Source: Erythrobacter fulvus (lineage in GTDB: Bacteria > Pseudomonadota > Alphaproteobacteria > Sphingomonadales > Sphingomonadaceae). Taken from it: a stretch of DNA of 64,000 nt. Shown here piece by piece: positions 18,385 to 26,899 of the stretch. The notes under the pieces were generated by a model that was given only the letters and a program-made list of their open reading frames with translations, searched no databases and had not been told where the DNA came from. The translations under genes were made by a program, and so were the position numbers. The DNA is taken from NCBI RefSeq assembly GCF_028595285.1, contig NZ_JAQQXQ010000003.1:124001-188000 (forward strand), in the 5' to 3' direction. Numbering within the stretch: the stretch's first letter is position 1; the number at the start of each line of letters is the position of its first letter.

Positions 18385-19086
18385 ATGAAAATGAAGACTC
18401 TTCTGATGCTTGCCAACACTGCTCTGGGCGGTGCAGCTTTGGCGCTGGCCGCGACCCCGGCAACTGCACAGGACGACAGCGACCGGGCCGGTAGCGTGCA
18501 GTTCAAGGTACTCGGCACCGCAGTGCTGCCCGACGGCAAGATCACCGATGTGAATGTCGATCTGGTCGGCCTGCCCGCCAACACCCAGACCGAGGCGAAC
18601 AACAATTTCGTGCCAACCATCGCGGTGGAATATTTCCTCACCGACAATGTCTCGATCGAGACGATTGCCGGCACCACGCAGCACGATGTCGACGTGGTCA
18701 CCGGGCCGCTGACCGGCGCCGAGCTGGTATCGGACGCGCTGCTGCTTCCGGCGACGGTGACGGCGAAGTATCACTTCGATGTCGGCGGAGTGAAACCCTA
18801 TGTCGGCGCTGGTGCGGCCTATTTCATGTGGCTGAGCGACAAGCCCGGCGCGGCAACCTTGCCGCTGGGCGTGACCGACACCGATCTGTCGGACGAATTC
18901 GGTTTCGTGCTGCAGGCCGGCATGGACGTGCCGCTGGGCGACAAGGGCTTCGGTCTGACCTTCGATGCCAAGCGCTATTTCATCGACACCACTGCCCGCT
19001 GGTATGCCGGCAACACGCTGGCGATCGAGACCGAGCACAAGCTTGATCCCTGGGTGCTGAGCGCGGGTGTCGCTTACCGCTTCTGA
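18385..19086 (+). CDS. ompW: OmpW-family outer membrane protein
   Basis: The 233-residue protein has a signal peptide ending near 'ATPATAQ' and an eight-strand beta-barrel pattern ending in 'DPWVLSAGVAYRF' with a terminal Phe for BAM recognition. Segments such as 'TIAVEYFLTDNVSIETIAG', 'KPYVGAGAAYF' and 'FVLQAGMDVPLGDKGF' fit OmpW, which allows small hydrophobic molecules through the outer membrane. The start at 18385 is supported by GAAGGA six bases upstream. OmpW is Fnr-controlled in other bacteria, and a perfect Fnr box lies upstream here. A strong terminator follows directly. Confidence 0.88.
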   Translation: MKMKTLLMLANTALGGAALALAATPATAQDDSDRAGSVQFKVLGTAVLPDGKITDVNVDLVGLPANTQTEANNNFVPTIAVEYFLTDNVSIETIAGTTQHDVDVVTGPLTGAELVSDALLLPATVTAKYHFDVGGVKPYVGAGAAYFMWLSDKPGAATLPLGVTDTDLSDEFGFVLQAGMDVPLGDKGFGLTFDAKRYFIDTTARWYAGNTLAIETEHKLDPWVLSAGVAYRF

Positions 19087-19107
19087 CCGGATCCGCCCGG
19101 TCAGACG

Positions 19108-19142
19108 AAAGCCCCGCCGGCAGGCCGCCGGTGGGGCTTTTT
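19108..19142 (+). terminator. Rho-independent terminator of ompW
   Basis: AAAGCCCC and GGGGCTTT flank a second stem CCGGC/GCCGG, giving a near-continuous hairpin followed by five T residues, 22 bp after the ompW stop codon. Confidence 0.9.
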
Positions 19143-19169
19143 GGTGCGATACTCGGCCGATCTGGGCCG

Positions 19170-19226
19170 TTTTGGGTCCTTTTAGACCCGTTTTCGCCGT
19201 GTTTAGCCCCCTTTTCGGCGAGGTTT
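19170..19226. other. Helically phased T-tracts (predicted curved DNA) next to parS
   Basis: Six T-tracts of 3-4 bases are centred near 19171.5, 19181.5, 19192.5, 19203, 19213.5 and 19225. The spacing is 10-11.5 bp, the DNA helical repeat, and the last tract is part of the parS palindrome. In-phase A/T-tracts bend DNA. The intervening bases form a loose C/G-rich 10-11 bp repeat. Confidence 0.65.
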
Positions 19227-19237
19227 CACGTGAAACA
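19222..19237. promoter_or_regulatory. parS-like centromere site (ParB binding)
   Basis: The core GTTTCACGTGAAAC (19223-19236) is a perfect 14-bp palindrome. The 16-mer GGTTTCACGTGAAACA differs from canonical parS TGTTTCACGTGAAACA at one flanking base. It lies in a 171-bp non-coding gap. ParB nucleates on such sites, which cluster near the chromosome origin in most bacteria. Confidence 0.85.
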
Positions 19238-19257
19238 TCGGGCTTTGGCGCAGGTCG

Positions 19258-20664
19258 TCAGAAATTATATCGGGTCGAGAATTGCAGCCGCCGCAGATCG
19301 CCCGAACGGCCATCTTCCAGAGTGCGCTGCGCATACATCACCTCGATCCCGATATCGAGCGGTTCGACCGGAGACCAGATCAGGTTGGCGAGCGCATTCC
19401 AGCTTTCGTCGGTGACCTGGTTGGAGGTAAGCAGCACCGGGTTGTCGGCCTTGAAATAGGCCCCCGAAACAACCGAACGCAGCCGTTTGGCCCACCAGTG
19501 CTGGTATGCGGCAAAGCCGGAATAGGTGAAGATCGGATCCAGATTTCCGCCCGCATCCACCGCCGCATCATTGACGATATTGACCCCGATATAACGCCCG
19601 AGCCCGTCGCCAGCGGTCGCCATGAACCTGAGATCGTCGCGAGCGCCGACCTTGACCTTGCCCGAGAGGCTGAAGCCGTAGCCCAGCGCATCGTCAGCGT
19701 TGCCGAAATCGTCGTCCGACATGGTCAGCTTGCGCGCGATTGCAGCAGCCGTCAGCGTGCCCCAGTCCCGCTTGTGATCGTAACGCACCACGATGTCGGG
19801 GATCGTGTCGTCGCCGGTGATCACCCGGCCGCCCGTGGGTGTGGTGACCACGGTTTCGGACTGTTCGGCCGCGAGCTGCCAGCCGTTCTTGCTCCAGCGG
19901 ATCATCGGCTGTCGGGCAAACACCGTCCCCGGGGTCGGGCCGATGAAATCGAGGCTGTCCGGCAGTGCGCCGACATTCTGGAAGGTCGACCACGCCTGCC
20001 CGAACAGCCAGTTGTCGTAGGTGATAAAGGCCTGGCGCATGCGAGGGACGTAGCTGTTGCTGACCCGTTCATCGCCGCCATCGGTGACCATGAAATCGAG
20101 CTCGATATGCGAATTGAGCTTGTGTTCGGCCCCCACGTCGGTGGCGGTCTTCAGGATGAAGCGCGTTTGCCGGGCGCTGAAATCGGTATCGTAGCCCGAA
20201 GGCGCGCCGCCGACCGGGATCAGCCCCGGGATCAGAAAATCGCGCAGCAGGCTGCCGCTGGGCAATTGCCCGCCGCTGGTCCGTTGGGCGATCGCATCGA
20301 CCTTTACGTAACCGGCATAGGCGACCGTAGTTTTGCCGACGCGGAAGCCCTTGTCTTCCTGGCTCCGCGGCACCGCGATCTGTTCGGCAAGCTCGGCCTG
20401 ACGGCTCTTGAGATCCTGTGTCGCAGCAAGCAGCGCAGCGCTTTGTTCGCGCATCTCTGCCTGCTGGGCGCGCATCGCGCCGTCTTCGGCGGCGTGGGTG
20501 TTGGTTTCGGCGTCCAGCCGTTCGATCAGCCCTTCGACCAGCTTTTCCAGCCGATCGAGCCGGGCCTCGACGGCGGCGTCCTGTGCCAGTGCCGGCGCGG
20601 CCGATAGCGCCGTTGCCGCCAGCAGCATCGCCCGCAGCGCGCATCTCGCGCGGTTGGTGACCAT
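19258..20664 (-). CDS. DcaP-like outer membrane porin with coiled-coil N-terminus
   Basis: The 468-residue protein starts at ATG 20664 and has a signal peptide ending near 'SAAPALAQD'. A coiled coil of about 75 residues follows (heptads in 'ARLDRLEKLVEGLIERLDAE' and onwards), as in DcaP and related trimeric porins. The rest alternates in beta-barrel fashion and ends 'RLQFSTRYNF' with a C-terminal Phe. DcaP-type porins take up small organic acids or dipeptides. It is transcribed divergently from acs across 146 bp, which suggests it may import the acetate-like substrates handled by that module. The substrate is an inference from position. Confidence 0.8.
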   Translation of the reverse strand: MVTNRARCALRAMLLAATALSAAPALAQDAAVEARLDRLEKLVEGLIERLDAETNTHAAEDGAMRAQQAEMREQSAALLAATQDLKSRQAELAEQIAVPRSQEDKGFRVGKTTVAYAGYVKVDAIAQRTSGGQLPSGSLLRDFLIPGLIPVGGAPSGYDTDFSARQTRFILKTATDVGAEHKLNSHIELDFMVTDGGDERVSNSYVPRMRQAFITYDNWLFGQAWSTFQNVGALPDSLDFIGPTPGTVFARQPMIRWSKNGWQLAAEQSETVVTTPTGGRVITGDDTIPDIVVRYDHKRDWGTLTAAAIARKLTMSDDDFGNADDALGYGFSLSGKVKVGARDDLRFMATAGDGLGRYIGVNIVNDAAVDAGGNLDPIFTYSGFAAYQHWWAKRLRSVVSGAYFKADNPVLLTSNQVTDESWNALANLIWSPVEPLDIGIEVMYAQRTLEDGRSGDLRRLQFSTRYNF

Positions 20665-20810
20665 GAAAACCCTCCCGTCCTCTTTTCCCGGGCCGAACAT
20701 GGCTCCGGCACAAGCGGCGCGACAGTTAGCGGATGGTCGTAAGACCTTTGTCTGAGGGCGAAGCGGGTGTAGCCTGATGTACAACCGGGTGAAATTGAGG
20801 GAGAGTCGAG

Positions 20811-22742
20811 ATGATCCACGCCGTAGAGCGGCCCCAGGCCCATGCCCCCACGCATTGCACCCCCGAACAATATGACGCGATGTATCGCGCCTCGGTGGAA
20901 ACGCCCGACGCCTTCTGGCTGGAGCAGGCGCAGCGGCTAGACTGGTTCACCGCACCGACGATCGGCGGGGACTGGGCTTATGATCCGGTCGCGATCAAGT
21001 GGTTCGAGGACGGCAAGCTCAACCTGTGTCACAACGCGGTTGACCGGCACCTGCCCGAACATGCCGATACCACCGCGCTGATTTTCGAGCCCGACGATCC
21101 GGCCAGCGAAGACCGCAGCCTGACCTATGGCGAACTCCACCGCGAGGTGGTCCGCATGGCCAATGCCCTGAAAAAGCTCGGTGTTGGCAAGGGAGACCGG
21201 GTAACGATCTACATGCCGATGATCCTCGAAGGCGCGGTCGCGATGCTCGCCTGCGCGCGGCTGGGGGCGGTGCATTCGGTGGTGTTCGGCGGTTTCTCGC
21301 CCGAGGCACTGGCGGGCCGGATCGAGGATTGCGGCAGCCGCTTCGTCATCACCGCCGATGAAGGCCTGCGCGGCGGGAAGCGCGTGCCATTGAAGGCCAA
21401 TGTCGATGCGGCGCTGAACCTTGCCGCGCACGCCACGCCGGTTGAAGGCGTGCTGGTGATCCCGCACACCGGCGGCACAATCGACATGGTGGAGGGTCGC
21501 GATCACTGGCTGGCAGACCTCGCCAGCGACGAGGATTGCCCGTGCGAGGTGATGGACGCAGAAGACCCGCTGTTCATCCTCTACACCTCAGGTTCGACCG
21601 GCAAGCCCAAGGGCGTGCTCCATACCACCGGCGGCTACGGCGTGTGGACGGCGACGACCTTCCACTACATTTTCGATTACCAGCCGGGTGAGGTGTTCTG
21701 GTGCACCGCCGATATCGGCTGGGTGACGGGGCACAGCTACGTCGTTTACGGCCCGCTGTTCAACGCCGCGACCGCGTTGGTGTTCGAAGGCGTGCCCAAC
21801 TACCCCGATCACGGGCGCTTCTGGGACGTGGTTGACAAGCATCAGGTCAACATCATCTACACCGCGCCGACCGCGATCCGCGCGCTGATGCGCGAGGGCG
21901 ATCATCATGTGACCAGCCGCAGCCGCGCCTCGCTCCGCCTGCTGGGAAGCGTCGGCGAGCCGATCAATCCCGAAGCCTGGCGCTGGTATTTCGATGTGGT
22001 GGGCGAGGGCCGCTGCCCCGTGATCGACACCTGGTGGCAGACCGAAACCGGCGGCTGCATGATCACGACCCTGCCCGGCGCGCACGATATGAAACCGGGC
22101 AGCGCGGGTCTGCCGTTCTTCGGCGTGCGCCCGCAATTGGTCGATAACGAGGGCCACGTGCTGGAGGGTGCCAACGAAGGCAACCTGTGCATCACCCACA
22201 GCTGGCCCGGTCAGGCGCGCACCGTCTATGGCGATCACGAACGTTTCGTGCAGACCTATTTCAGCACCTATGTCGGCAAGTATTTCACCGGCGATGGCTG
22301 CAAGCGCGACGAGGACGGGTATTACTGGATCACCGGCCGGGTGGACGACGTCATCAATGTCTCGGGCCACCGCATGGGCACCGCCGAGGTGGAAAGCGCG
22401 CTGGTGCTCCATGCCAAGGTCGCCGAGGCTGCGGTCGTCGGCTACCCGCACGACATCAAGGGGCAGGGCATCTATTGCTACGTCACCCTGAACGTGGGCG
22501 AGGATGGTTCGGACGGGCTGCTGGCCGAACTGAAAGCCCATGTTCGCAAGGAAATCGGGCCGATCGCCACACCCGACATCATCCACTTCACCGACGGCCT
22601 GCCCAAAACGCGTTCGGGCAAGATCATGCGCCGTATCCTGCGCAAGATCGCCGAAAACGAATTCGGCGCGCTGGGCGATACCTCGACGCTGGCCGATCCC
22701 TCGCTGGTCGAACGGCTGATCGAAGGTCGCCAGAACCGCTGA
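20811..22742 (+). CDS. acsA: Acetyl-CoA synthetase
   Basis: The 643-residue enzyme converts acetate, ATP and CoA to acetyl-CoA via acetyl-AMP. It has the AMP-forming signature '[18 protein letters not shown]', the acetate-pocket region '[14 protein letters not shown]', the hinge region '[20 protein letters not shown]' and K604 in '[10 protein letters not shown]', the lysine that is reversibly acetylated in the family. Length is the standard of about 650. A GGGAGAG ribosome-binding site precedes ATG 20811. crbR follows after 6 bp, so the enzyme and its probable regulator are co-transcribed. Confidence 0.96.
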   Translation: MIHAVERPQAHAPTHCTPEQYDAMYRASVETPDAFWLEQAQRLDWFTAPTIGGDWAYDPVAIKWFEDGKLNLCHNAVDRHLPEHADTTALIFEPDDPASEDRSLTYGELHREVVRMANALKKLGVGKGDRVTIYMPMILEGAVAMLACARLGAVHSVVFGGFSPEALAGRIEDCGSRFVITADEGLRGGKRVPLKANVDAALNLAAHATPVEGVLVIPHTGGTIDMVEGRDHWLADLASDEDCPCEVMDAEDPLFILYTSGSTGKPKGVLHTTGGYGVWTATTFHYIFDYQPGEVFWCTADIGWVTGHSYVVYGPLFNAATALVFEGVPNYPDHGRFWDVVDKHQVNIIYTAPTAIRALMREGDHHVTSRSRASLRLLGSVGEPINPEAWRWYFDVVGEGRCPVIDTWWQTETGGCMITTLPGAHDMKPGSAGLPFFGVRPQLVDNEGHVLEGANEGNLCITHSWPGQARTVYGDHERFVQTYFSTYVGKYFTGDGCKRDEDGYYWITGRVDDVINVSGHRMGTAEVESALVLHAKVAEAAVVGYPHDIKGQGIYCYVTLNVGEDGSDGLLAELKAHVRKEIGPIATPDIIHFTDGLPKTRSGKIMRRILRKIAENEFGALGDTSTLADPSLVERLIEGRQNR

Positions 22743-22748
22743 CGCGTC

Positions 22749-23387
22749 ATGGGGGGACGCATCGTCATTGCCGATGATCACCCGCTGTTCCGCAGCGCGC
22801 TGGCCCATGCGGTGGGCAAGGTGTGGCCGGACGCAGCGATTATCGAGGCGAGCAGCGCGGCGGAAGCGCGTGCGGCGCTGGCCGATGTCGGCACAGAGGC
22901 GCTGCTGCTCGATCTGCACATGGCGGATTCAACCGGTCTCAGCGTGCTGATGGACTTGCGGCAGGATTACCCCGCGCTCCCCATCGTGATCGTTTCGGCC
23001 AGCGAGGAACCGCGCGTCGCGGCGGCGGCGGCGCAGCTCGGGGCGGCTGGGTTCATTCCCAAGTCCTCCAGCCTCGATGCGATGCGCGAAGGGCTGGCGG
23101 CGGTGCGGGACGGCGACGGCTGGTTTCCCGAAAGCGAGGCGGCGGCCGACGATGATCTTGACCGGATCGCCAGCCTGACACCCGCCCAGCGGCGCATTCT
23201 CGGCGCGATCCGGCAGGGGTTGCTCAACAAGCAGATCGCCTATGAACTGACGATCAGCGAAGCCACAGTGAAGGCGCATATCACCGCGATCCTGAGGAAG
23301 CTTGGCGTCAGCAGCCGGACACAGGCGGTGCTGCTGGCCGCCAAGCTCGACGTCGATCAGCCGGCGACCGATTCCGCCGCAGGTTGA
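22749..23387 (+). CDS. crbR: LuxR-type response regulator CrbR
   Basis: The 212-residue protein has an N-terminal receiver domain (acid pair D9/D10, phospho-acceptor D55 in 'LLLDLHMADS', and K104 region 'FIPKSS') and a C-terminal LuxR/NarL helix-turn-helix ('LTPAQRRILGAIRQGLLNKQIAYELTISEATVKAHITAIL' in two halves). CrbR, with CrbS, activates acs in Vibrio and Pseudomonas. Gene order acs-crbR with a convergent crbS and the symporter beyond supports the same role here. Its 3' end overlaps the 3' end of crbS by 31 bp, an unusual tail-to-tail overlap. Confidence 0.88.
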   Translation: MGGRIVIADDHPLFRSALAHAVGKVWPDAAIIEASSAAEARAALADVGTEALLLDLHMADSTGLSVLMDLRQDYPALPIVIVSASEEPRVAAAAAQLGAAGFIPKSSSLDAMREGLAAVRDGDGWFPESEAAADDDLDRIASLTPAQRRILGAIRQGLLNKQIAYELTISEATVKAHITAILRKLGVSSRTQAVLLAAKLDVDQPATDSAAG

Positions 23388-26300
23388 CCGCCCGCATCGC
23401 GCGCCTGCGCGAGGCAGGCGGCGATCAGCGCCCGAAGCGTGGCGGGTGGGGCCGGTTTCAACAGCCGGTTGGCACCCATCCGCGTGGCGGCGGCTTCGGT
23501 CTCCTCCGAGCTTTCGGCGGTCAGCAGGATAGCGGGCGGGCGGCGGCCCCAGCCTTCGCATAGCGCGCGATAGGCGGTATCGCCGCGCTCGCTGCCGTCG
23601 AGGCGGTAGTCCATGATTGCGATGTCGGGCGCAGCGGGCGCGGCGGCTTGCGCCTCGGCCAGGCTGGCAGCGCAAAGCGCCTCCAGTCCCCACTTGCCAA
23701 GCAGCGCGGCGGTAGCGGTGAGTGCTGCCGGATCATTATCGACCACCAGCACCCGCGCTGTCCCGAGCCGCGTCGGGGCGCGCACGGCGGCCGGTTTCGC
23801 CACCGGCGCGGCGGCGCGGTGCAGCACCGGCAGAGCCAGCGCGAAGCGGCTGCCGCGTCCGGGGGTCGATGTCGTCTCGATCTCAACTTTCAGCAGCCGC
23901 GCGGCCCGCCGGACGATCGCAAGGCCGAGGCCCAGCCCTTCGCGGTCGGTCGAGGCGCCGCGTTCGAACTCGCCGAAAATGCGTTCGATATCTGCCTCGG
24001 CAATGCCGCGTCCGGTGTCGTGGATGCAGATCAGTACGTCATCGCCGCGTCGCCGCACGCCGATCAGCACGCCGCCGCTGGCGGTGTAGCGCACCGCATT
24101 GCTCATCAGGTTGCGCAAGACCGCCGTCAGCAGCGCACGGTCGGCCATCACCCAGGCATCGGTCCGCACCCGCTTCAGCCGGAGCCCTTTCGCTTGCGCC
24201 TGCAAGGCGAATTCGCGGGCGATATCTTCGAATAGCTGATCGAGCGCGACCAGTTCGGGCTGCGGCACAACGCCGCCGCTATCGAGCTTGGAAATCTCCA
24301 GCAGCACGCGGATCAACCGGTCGGCCGAGACAATCGAGCCGTCGAGATCGCTCACCAGCTTTTCCAGCGGCGCACTCCCCAAGACTTCTTCCCCCAGTGC
24401 CGAGGCGAACAGCCGCGCGGCGTTCAGCGGCTGGATCAGGTCGTGACTGGCGGCGGCGAGGAAGCGGGTCTTGGAACGGGTCGCTTCGGCCAGCAGCGCA
24501 TTGGCCTCGCTCAATTGCTGTGTGCGCTCGGCGACTTTCTCCTCCAGCGCCTGTTCGGCCCGGCGGTCGGCGGTGATGTCGGTATAGGACGTGGTGTAGC
24601 CGCCGCCCGGCGTGGGCGCACCGACGATCCTGAGCACGCGGCCGTCGTGCTGCACCCGCTCGATCCGGTGTTCGTTCCCCGCGCGCATGTAGGCAAGTCG
24701 GCGTTCGACCTGTTCGGCAATCTCGCCTTTGGACAGCCGCCCGCGTTCAAGGTTGAAGCGGATGAGGTCCGCAATCGGCGTGCCGACTTGCACCAGCCTG
24801 TCGGGCAGGTCGAAGATCTGCTGGTAACGGCTGTTCCACGCCACCAGGCGCATTTCGGCATCGACCAGCGCCACGCCCTGATCGATGCTTTCGATCGCGG
24901 TCTGGAGCAGTTCGCCCGAAAAGCTGAGGCGGCGATGGGTCTCGTCGAACATGGCGACGACTTCGGGCAGCGGGATCGGATCGCCGCCCGCCCAGGAAGC
25001 GACCAGCATCCGCGCCGAGGAGGTGCCGATCACGCCGGAAATCACCCGCTCGGCCAGTTCCAGCAGGTCTGCCTCGGCCGGATCGCCGTTGCGCAAGCCC
25101 AGCGGGGCGAGCGCGCCATCTGCCCGATCCCTCCCGACGAACTGGACGAGCAGCGCACGCACATCGCCGACCCGTTTGGCCGTCGCGTGACGCGGCAAAG
25201 TGCCCGGCATCGGCGTGCCGACAAAGGCCGCGGCCTGCGCCGCATCGAGCAGCGAGGCGCGCGCGACGGCAGAACCGAACCAGTAGAGCAAGGTGTTGAT
25301 CCCCAGACTCAGCACCACGCCCGACACCAGCGGATCGGGATGGATGCTCAGCAGCGGCGCGGCGCCGCTGGCTGCGGGCCAGATCAACAGCACCAGCCAA
25401 AGTGCAAATCCGGTCGCAAGGCCGGCCAGCATTCCCGTCCGGTTGCCGCGCCGGCTGACCATGCCCAGCACCAGCCCAGGCGCAAATTGGGCCGCTGCGG
25501 CAAAGGCCAGCGTGCCAAGCCCTGCCAAATCGGTGATTCCGGCAAAGCCGCGATAAAAGGCATAGGCGCAGGCCAGCAGCAGCGCGATCACCACCCTGCG
25601 GATCAGCAGCAGGCGCGATGCGATCCGGCTGCGGTCCCCGCGTCCGGCCAGTGCGCGGCGCAGCAGCAGCGGGGCGACGAGATCATTCGTGATCATGATC
25701 GACAGCGCCACGCTCGCCACCACGATCATCCCCGCCGAGGCGGAAAAACCGCCGAGGAACACCAGCAGCGCCAGCGCCTCGTTACCGGTGGCGAGCGGCA
25801 GCGCGAGCACGATGGTATCCGGATTCGCGCCCGCGGGCAGGATGGCAAGGCCCGTCAGCACGATCGGGACGATGACCAGCGCGGTAAGCGCAAGATAGGC
25901 CGGAAACACCCACTGCATCGCCGGTGTCGTGCGATCGCCCGGAGCTTCGATAAAGGTCATGTGGAACTGGCGCGGCAGGCACAGCGCGGCGGCCGCGGCG
26001 ATGACTGTCAGCACGGCGAAGCGCGCATCGAACTGATCGGGCGCGAGCAGTGCCGGGGGCGGGGCCGGGGCGGGCCCGGAACCTTGCGCGCTCCCCGTCA
26101 GCAGCAGCCACAGAGCGAGGCCCCCTACCGCCAGCAAAGCCGCCAGCTTCACCACCGCCTCCACCGCAATGGTCAGAACCAGACCGGCGTTATCGCCCGC
26201 GCGGTCTGCCCGGCGAGAACCGAACAGGATCGCGAACAGCCCCATCAGCGCCGCGACAAGCAGCACCAGCTCGTCTGCGGCAAGCTGGGTCCGCAGGCTG

Positions 26301-26749
26301 GGATCGAGCGTCATCAGCGCGCTGCCGACCGATTGCAGTTGCAGCGCCATGTAAGGCAGCGCGCCGGTCGTCGCGATCACTGTCACCAGCGCCGCCAGAC
26401 CCGCGCTTTTGCCGTAACGGGCCGAAAGGAAGTCCGCGATCGACGTTGAATGCTGAGCTTTGGCCTGCGCGAGGATTTTGCGGATCAGGCCGAAACCGAG
26501 AGTGAAGAGAAGAATCGGCCCGAGATAGATCGGCAGATAATCCAGCCCCGCCGTGGCCGCAGTGCCGACCCCGCCAAAGAAGGTCCAGCTGGTGCAATAG
26601 ACCGCAAGGCTGAGACCGTAGACCGTGCCGGTATGGCGCTGCGACACGCTGCCGCCGGCATTCTCCGCCGCGCGATCGCGCCACGCGGCGAGCCAGAACA
26701 ATCCGCCCAGATAGATCATGGCGGCGAACAACGCCGCGCCCAGCATCAT
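23357..26749 (-). CDS. crbS: Transporter-linked hybrid sensor kinase CrbS
   Basis: This 1130-residue protein begins with a sodium:solute symporter (SLC5) fold of about 13 helices (residues 1-510). A STAC-like linker follows (about 545-620), then a PAS domain (about 640-740), a histidine kinase with H769 in 'AAASHDLIQPLNAARL', an ATPase domain with 'HDTGRGIAEADIERIFGEFER' and 'GLGLGLAIVRR', and a C-terminal receiver with D1047 ('AIMDYRL'). That architecture matches CrbS/CbrA, which controls the switch from acetate excretion to acetate use. CrbR, encoded tail-to-tail, is the probable partner. Whether the transporter part moves solute or only senses it cannot be read from sequence. Confidence 0.9.
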   Translation of the reverse strand: MMLGAALFAAMIYLGGLFWLAAWRDRAAENAGGSVSQRHTGTVYGLSLAVYCTSWTFFGGVGTAATAGLDYLPIYLGPILLFTLGFGLIRKILAQAKAQHSTSIADFLSARYGKSAGLAALVTVIATTGALPYMALQLQSVGSALMTLDPSLRTQLAADELVLLVAALMGLFAILFGSRRADRAGDNAGLVLTIAVEAVVKLAALLAVGGLALWLLLTGSAQGSGPAPAPPPALLAPDQFDARFAVLTVIAAAAALCLPRQFHMTFIEAPGDRTTPAMQWVFPAYLALTALVIVPIVLTGLAILPAGANPDTIVLALPLATGNEALALLVFLGGFSASAGMIVVASVALSIMITNDLVAPLLLRRALAGRGDRSRIASRLLLIRRVVIALLLACAYAFYRGFAGITDLAGLGTLAFAAAAQFAPGLVLGMVSRRGNRTGMLAGLATGFALWLVLLIWPAASGAAPLLSIHPDPLVSGVVLSLGINTLLYWFGSAVARASLLDAAQAAAFVGTPMPGTLPRHATAKRVGDVRALLVQFVGRDRADGALAPLGLRNGDPAEADLLELAERVISGVIGTSSARMLVASWAGGDPIPLPEVVAMFDETHRRLSFSGELLQTAIESIDQGVALVDAEMRLVAWNSRYQQIFDLPDRLVQVGTPIADLIRFNLERGRLSKGEIAEQVERRLAYMRAGNEHRIERVQHDGRVLRIVGAPTPGGGYTTSYTDITADRRAEQALEEKVAERTQQLSEANALLAEATRSKTRFLAAASHDLIQPLNAARLFASALGEEVLGSAPLEKLVSDLDGSIVSADRLIRVLLEISKLDSGGVVPQPELVALDQLFEDIAREFALQAQAKGLRLKRVRTDAWVMADRALLTAVLRNLMSNAVRYTASGGVLIGVRRRGDDVLICIHDTGRGIAEADIERIFGEFERGASTDREGLGLGLAIVRRAARLLKVEIETTSTPGRGSRFALALPVLHRAAAPVAKPAAVRAPTRLGTARVLVVDNDPAALTATAALLGKWGLEALCAASLAEAQAAAPAAPDIAIMDYRLDGSERGDTAYRALCEGWGRRPPAILLTAESSEETEAAATRMGANRLLKPAPPATLRALIAACLAQARDAGGQPAAESVAG

Positions 26750-26781
26750 CGTCCTGTCCTCTCCCGTGCATCAGGCTACTG

Positions 26782-26795
26782 CAATCGCACGATTG
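26782..26795. promoter_or_regulatory. Dyad symmetry upstream of crbS
   Basis: CAATCG (26782-26787) and CGATTG (26790-26795) form an inverted repeat with a 2-bp centre, 33-46 bp before the crbS start. The position fits an operator, but no known regulator motif was recognised. Confidence 0.35.
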
Positions 26796-26817
26796 TGCAA
26801 GCGTGCCGGAACCATGC

Positions 26818-26853
26818 GAAAGGGCGGCGACCCGTGCAGGCCGCCGCCCTTTC
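26818..26853 (-). terminator. Terminator of the symporter operon
   Basis: GAAAGGGCGGCG (26818-26829) pairs with CGCCGCCCTTTC (26842-26853) around a 12-base loop, 46 bp after the symporter stop. On the minus strand the stem ends in TTTC, so it is a reasonable intrinsic terminator despite the short T run. Confidence 0.6.
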
Positions 26854-26899
26854 TCCCGCCGGCGATCCGAAGGGCGGGGGGGAAGGAGTGGAGCCGTGC

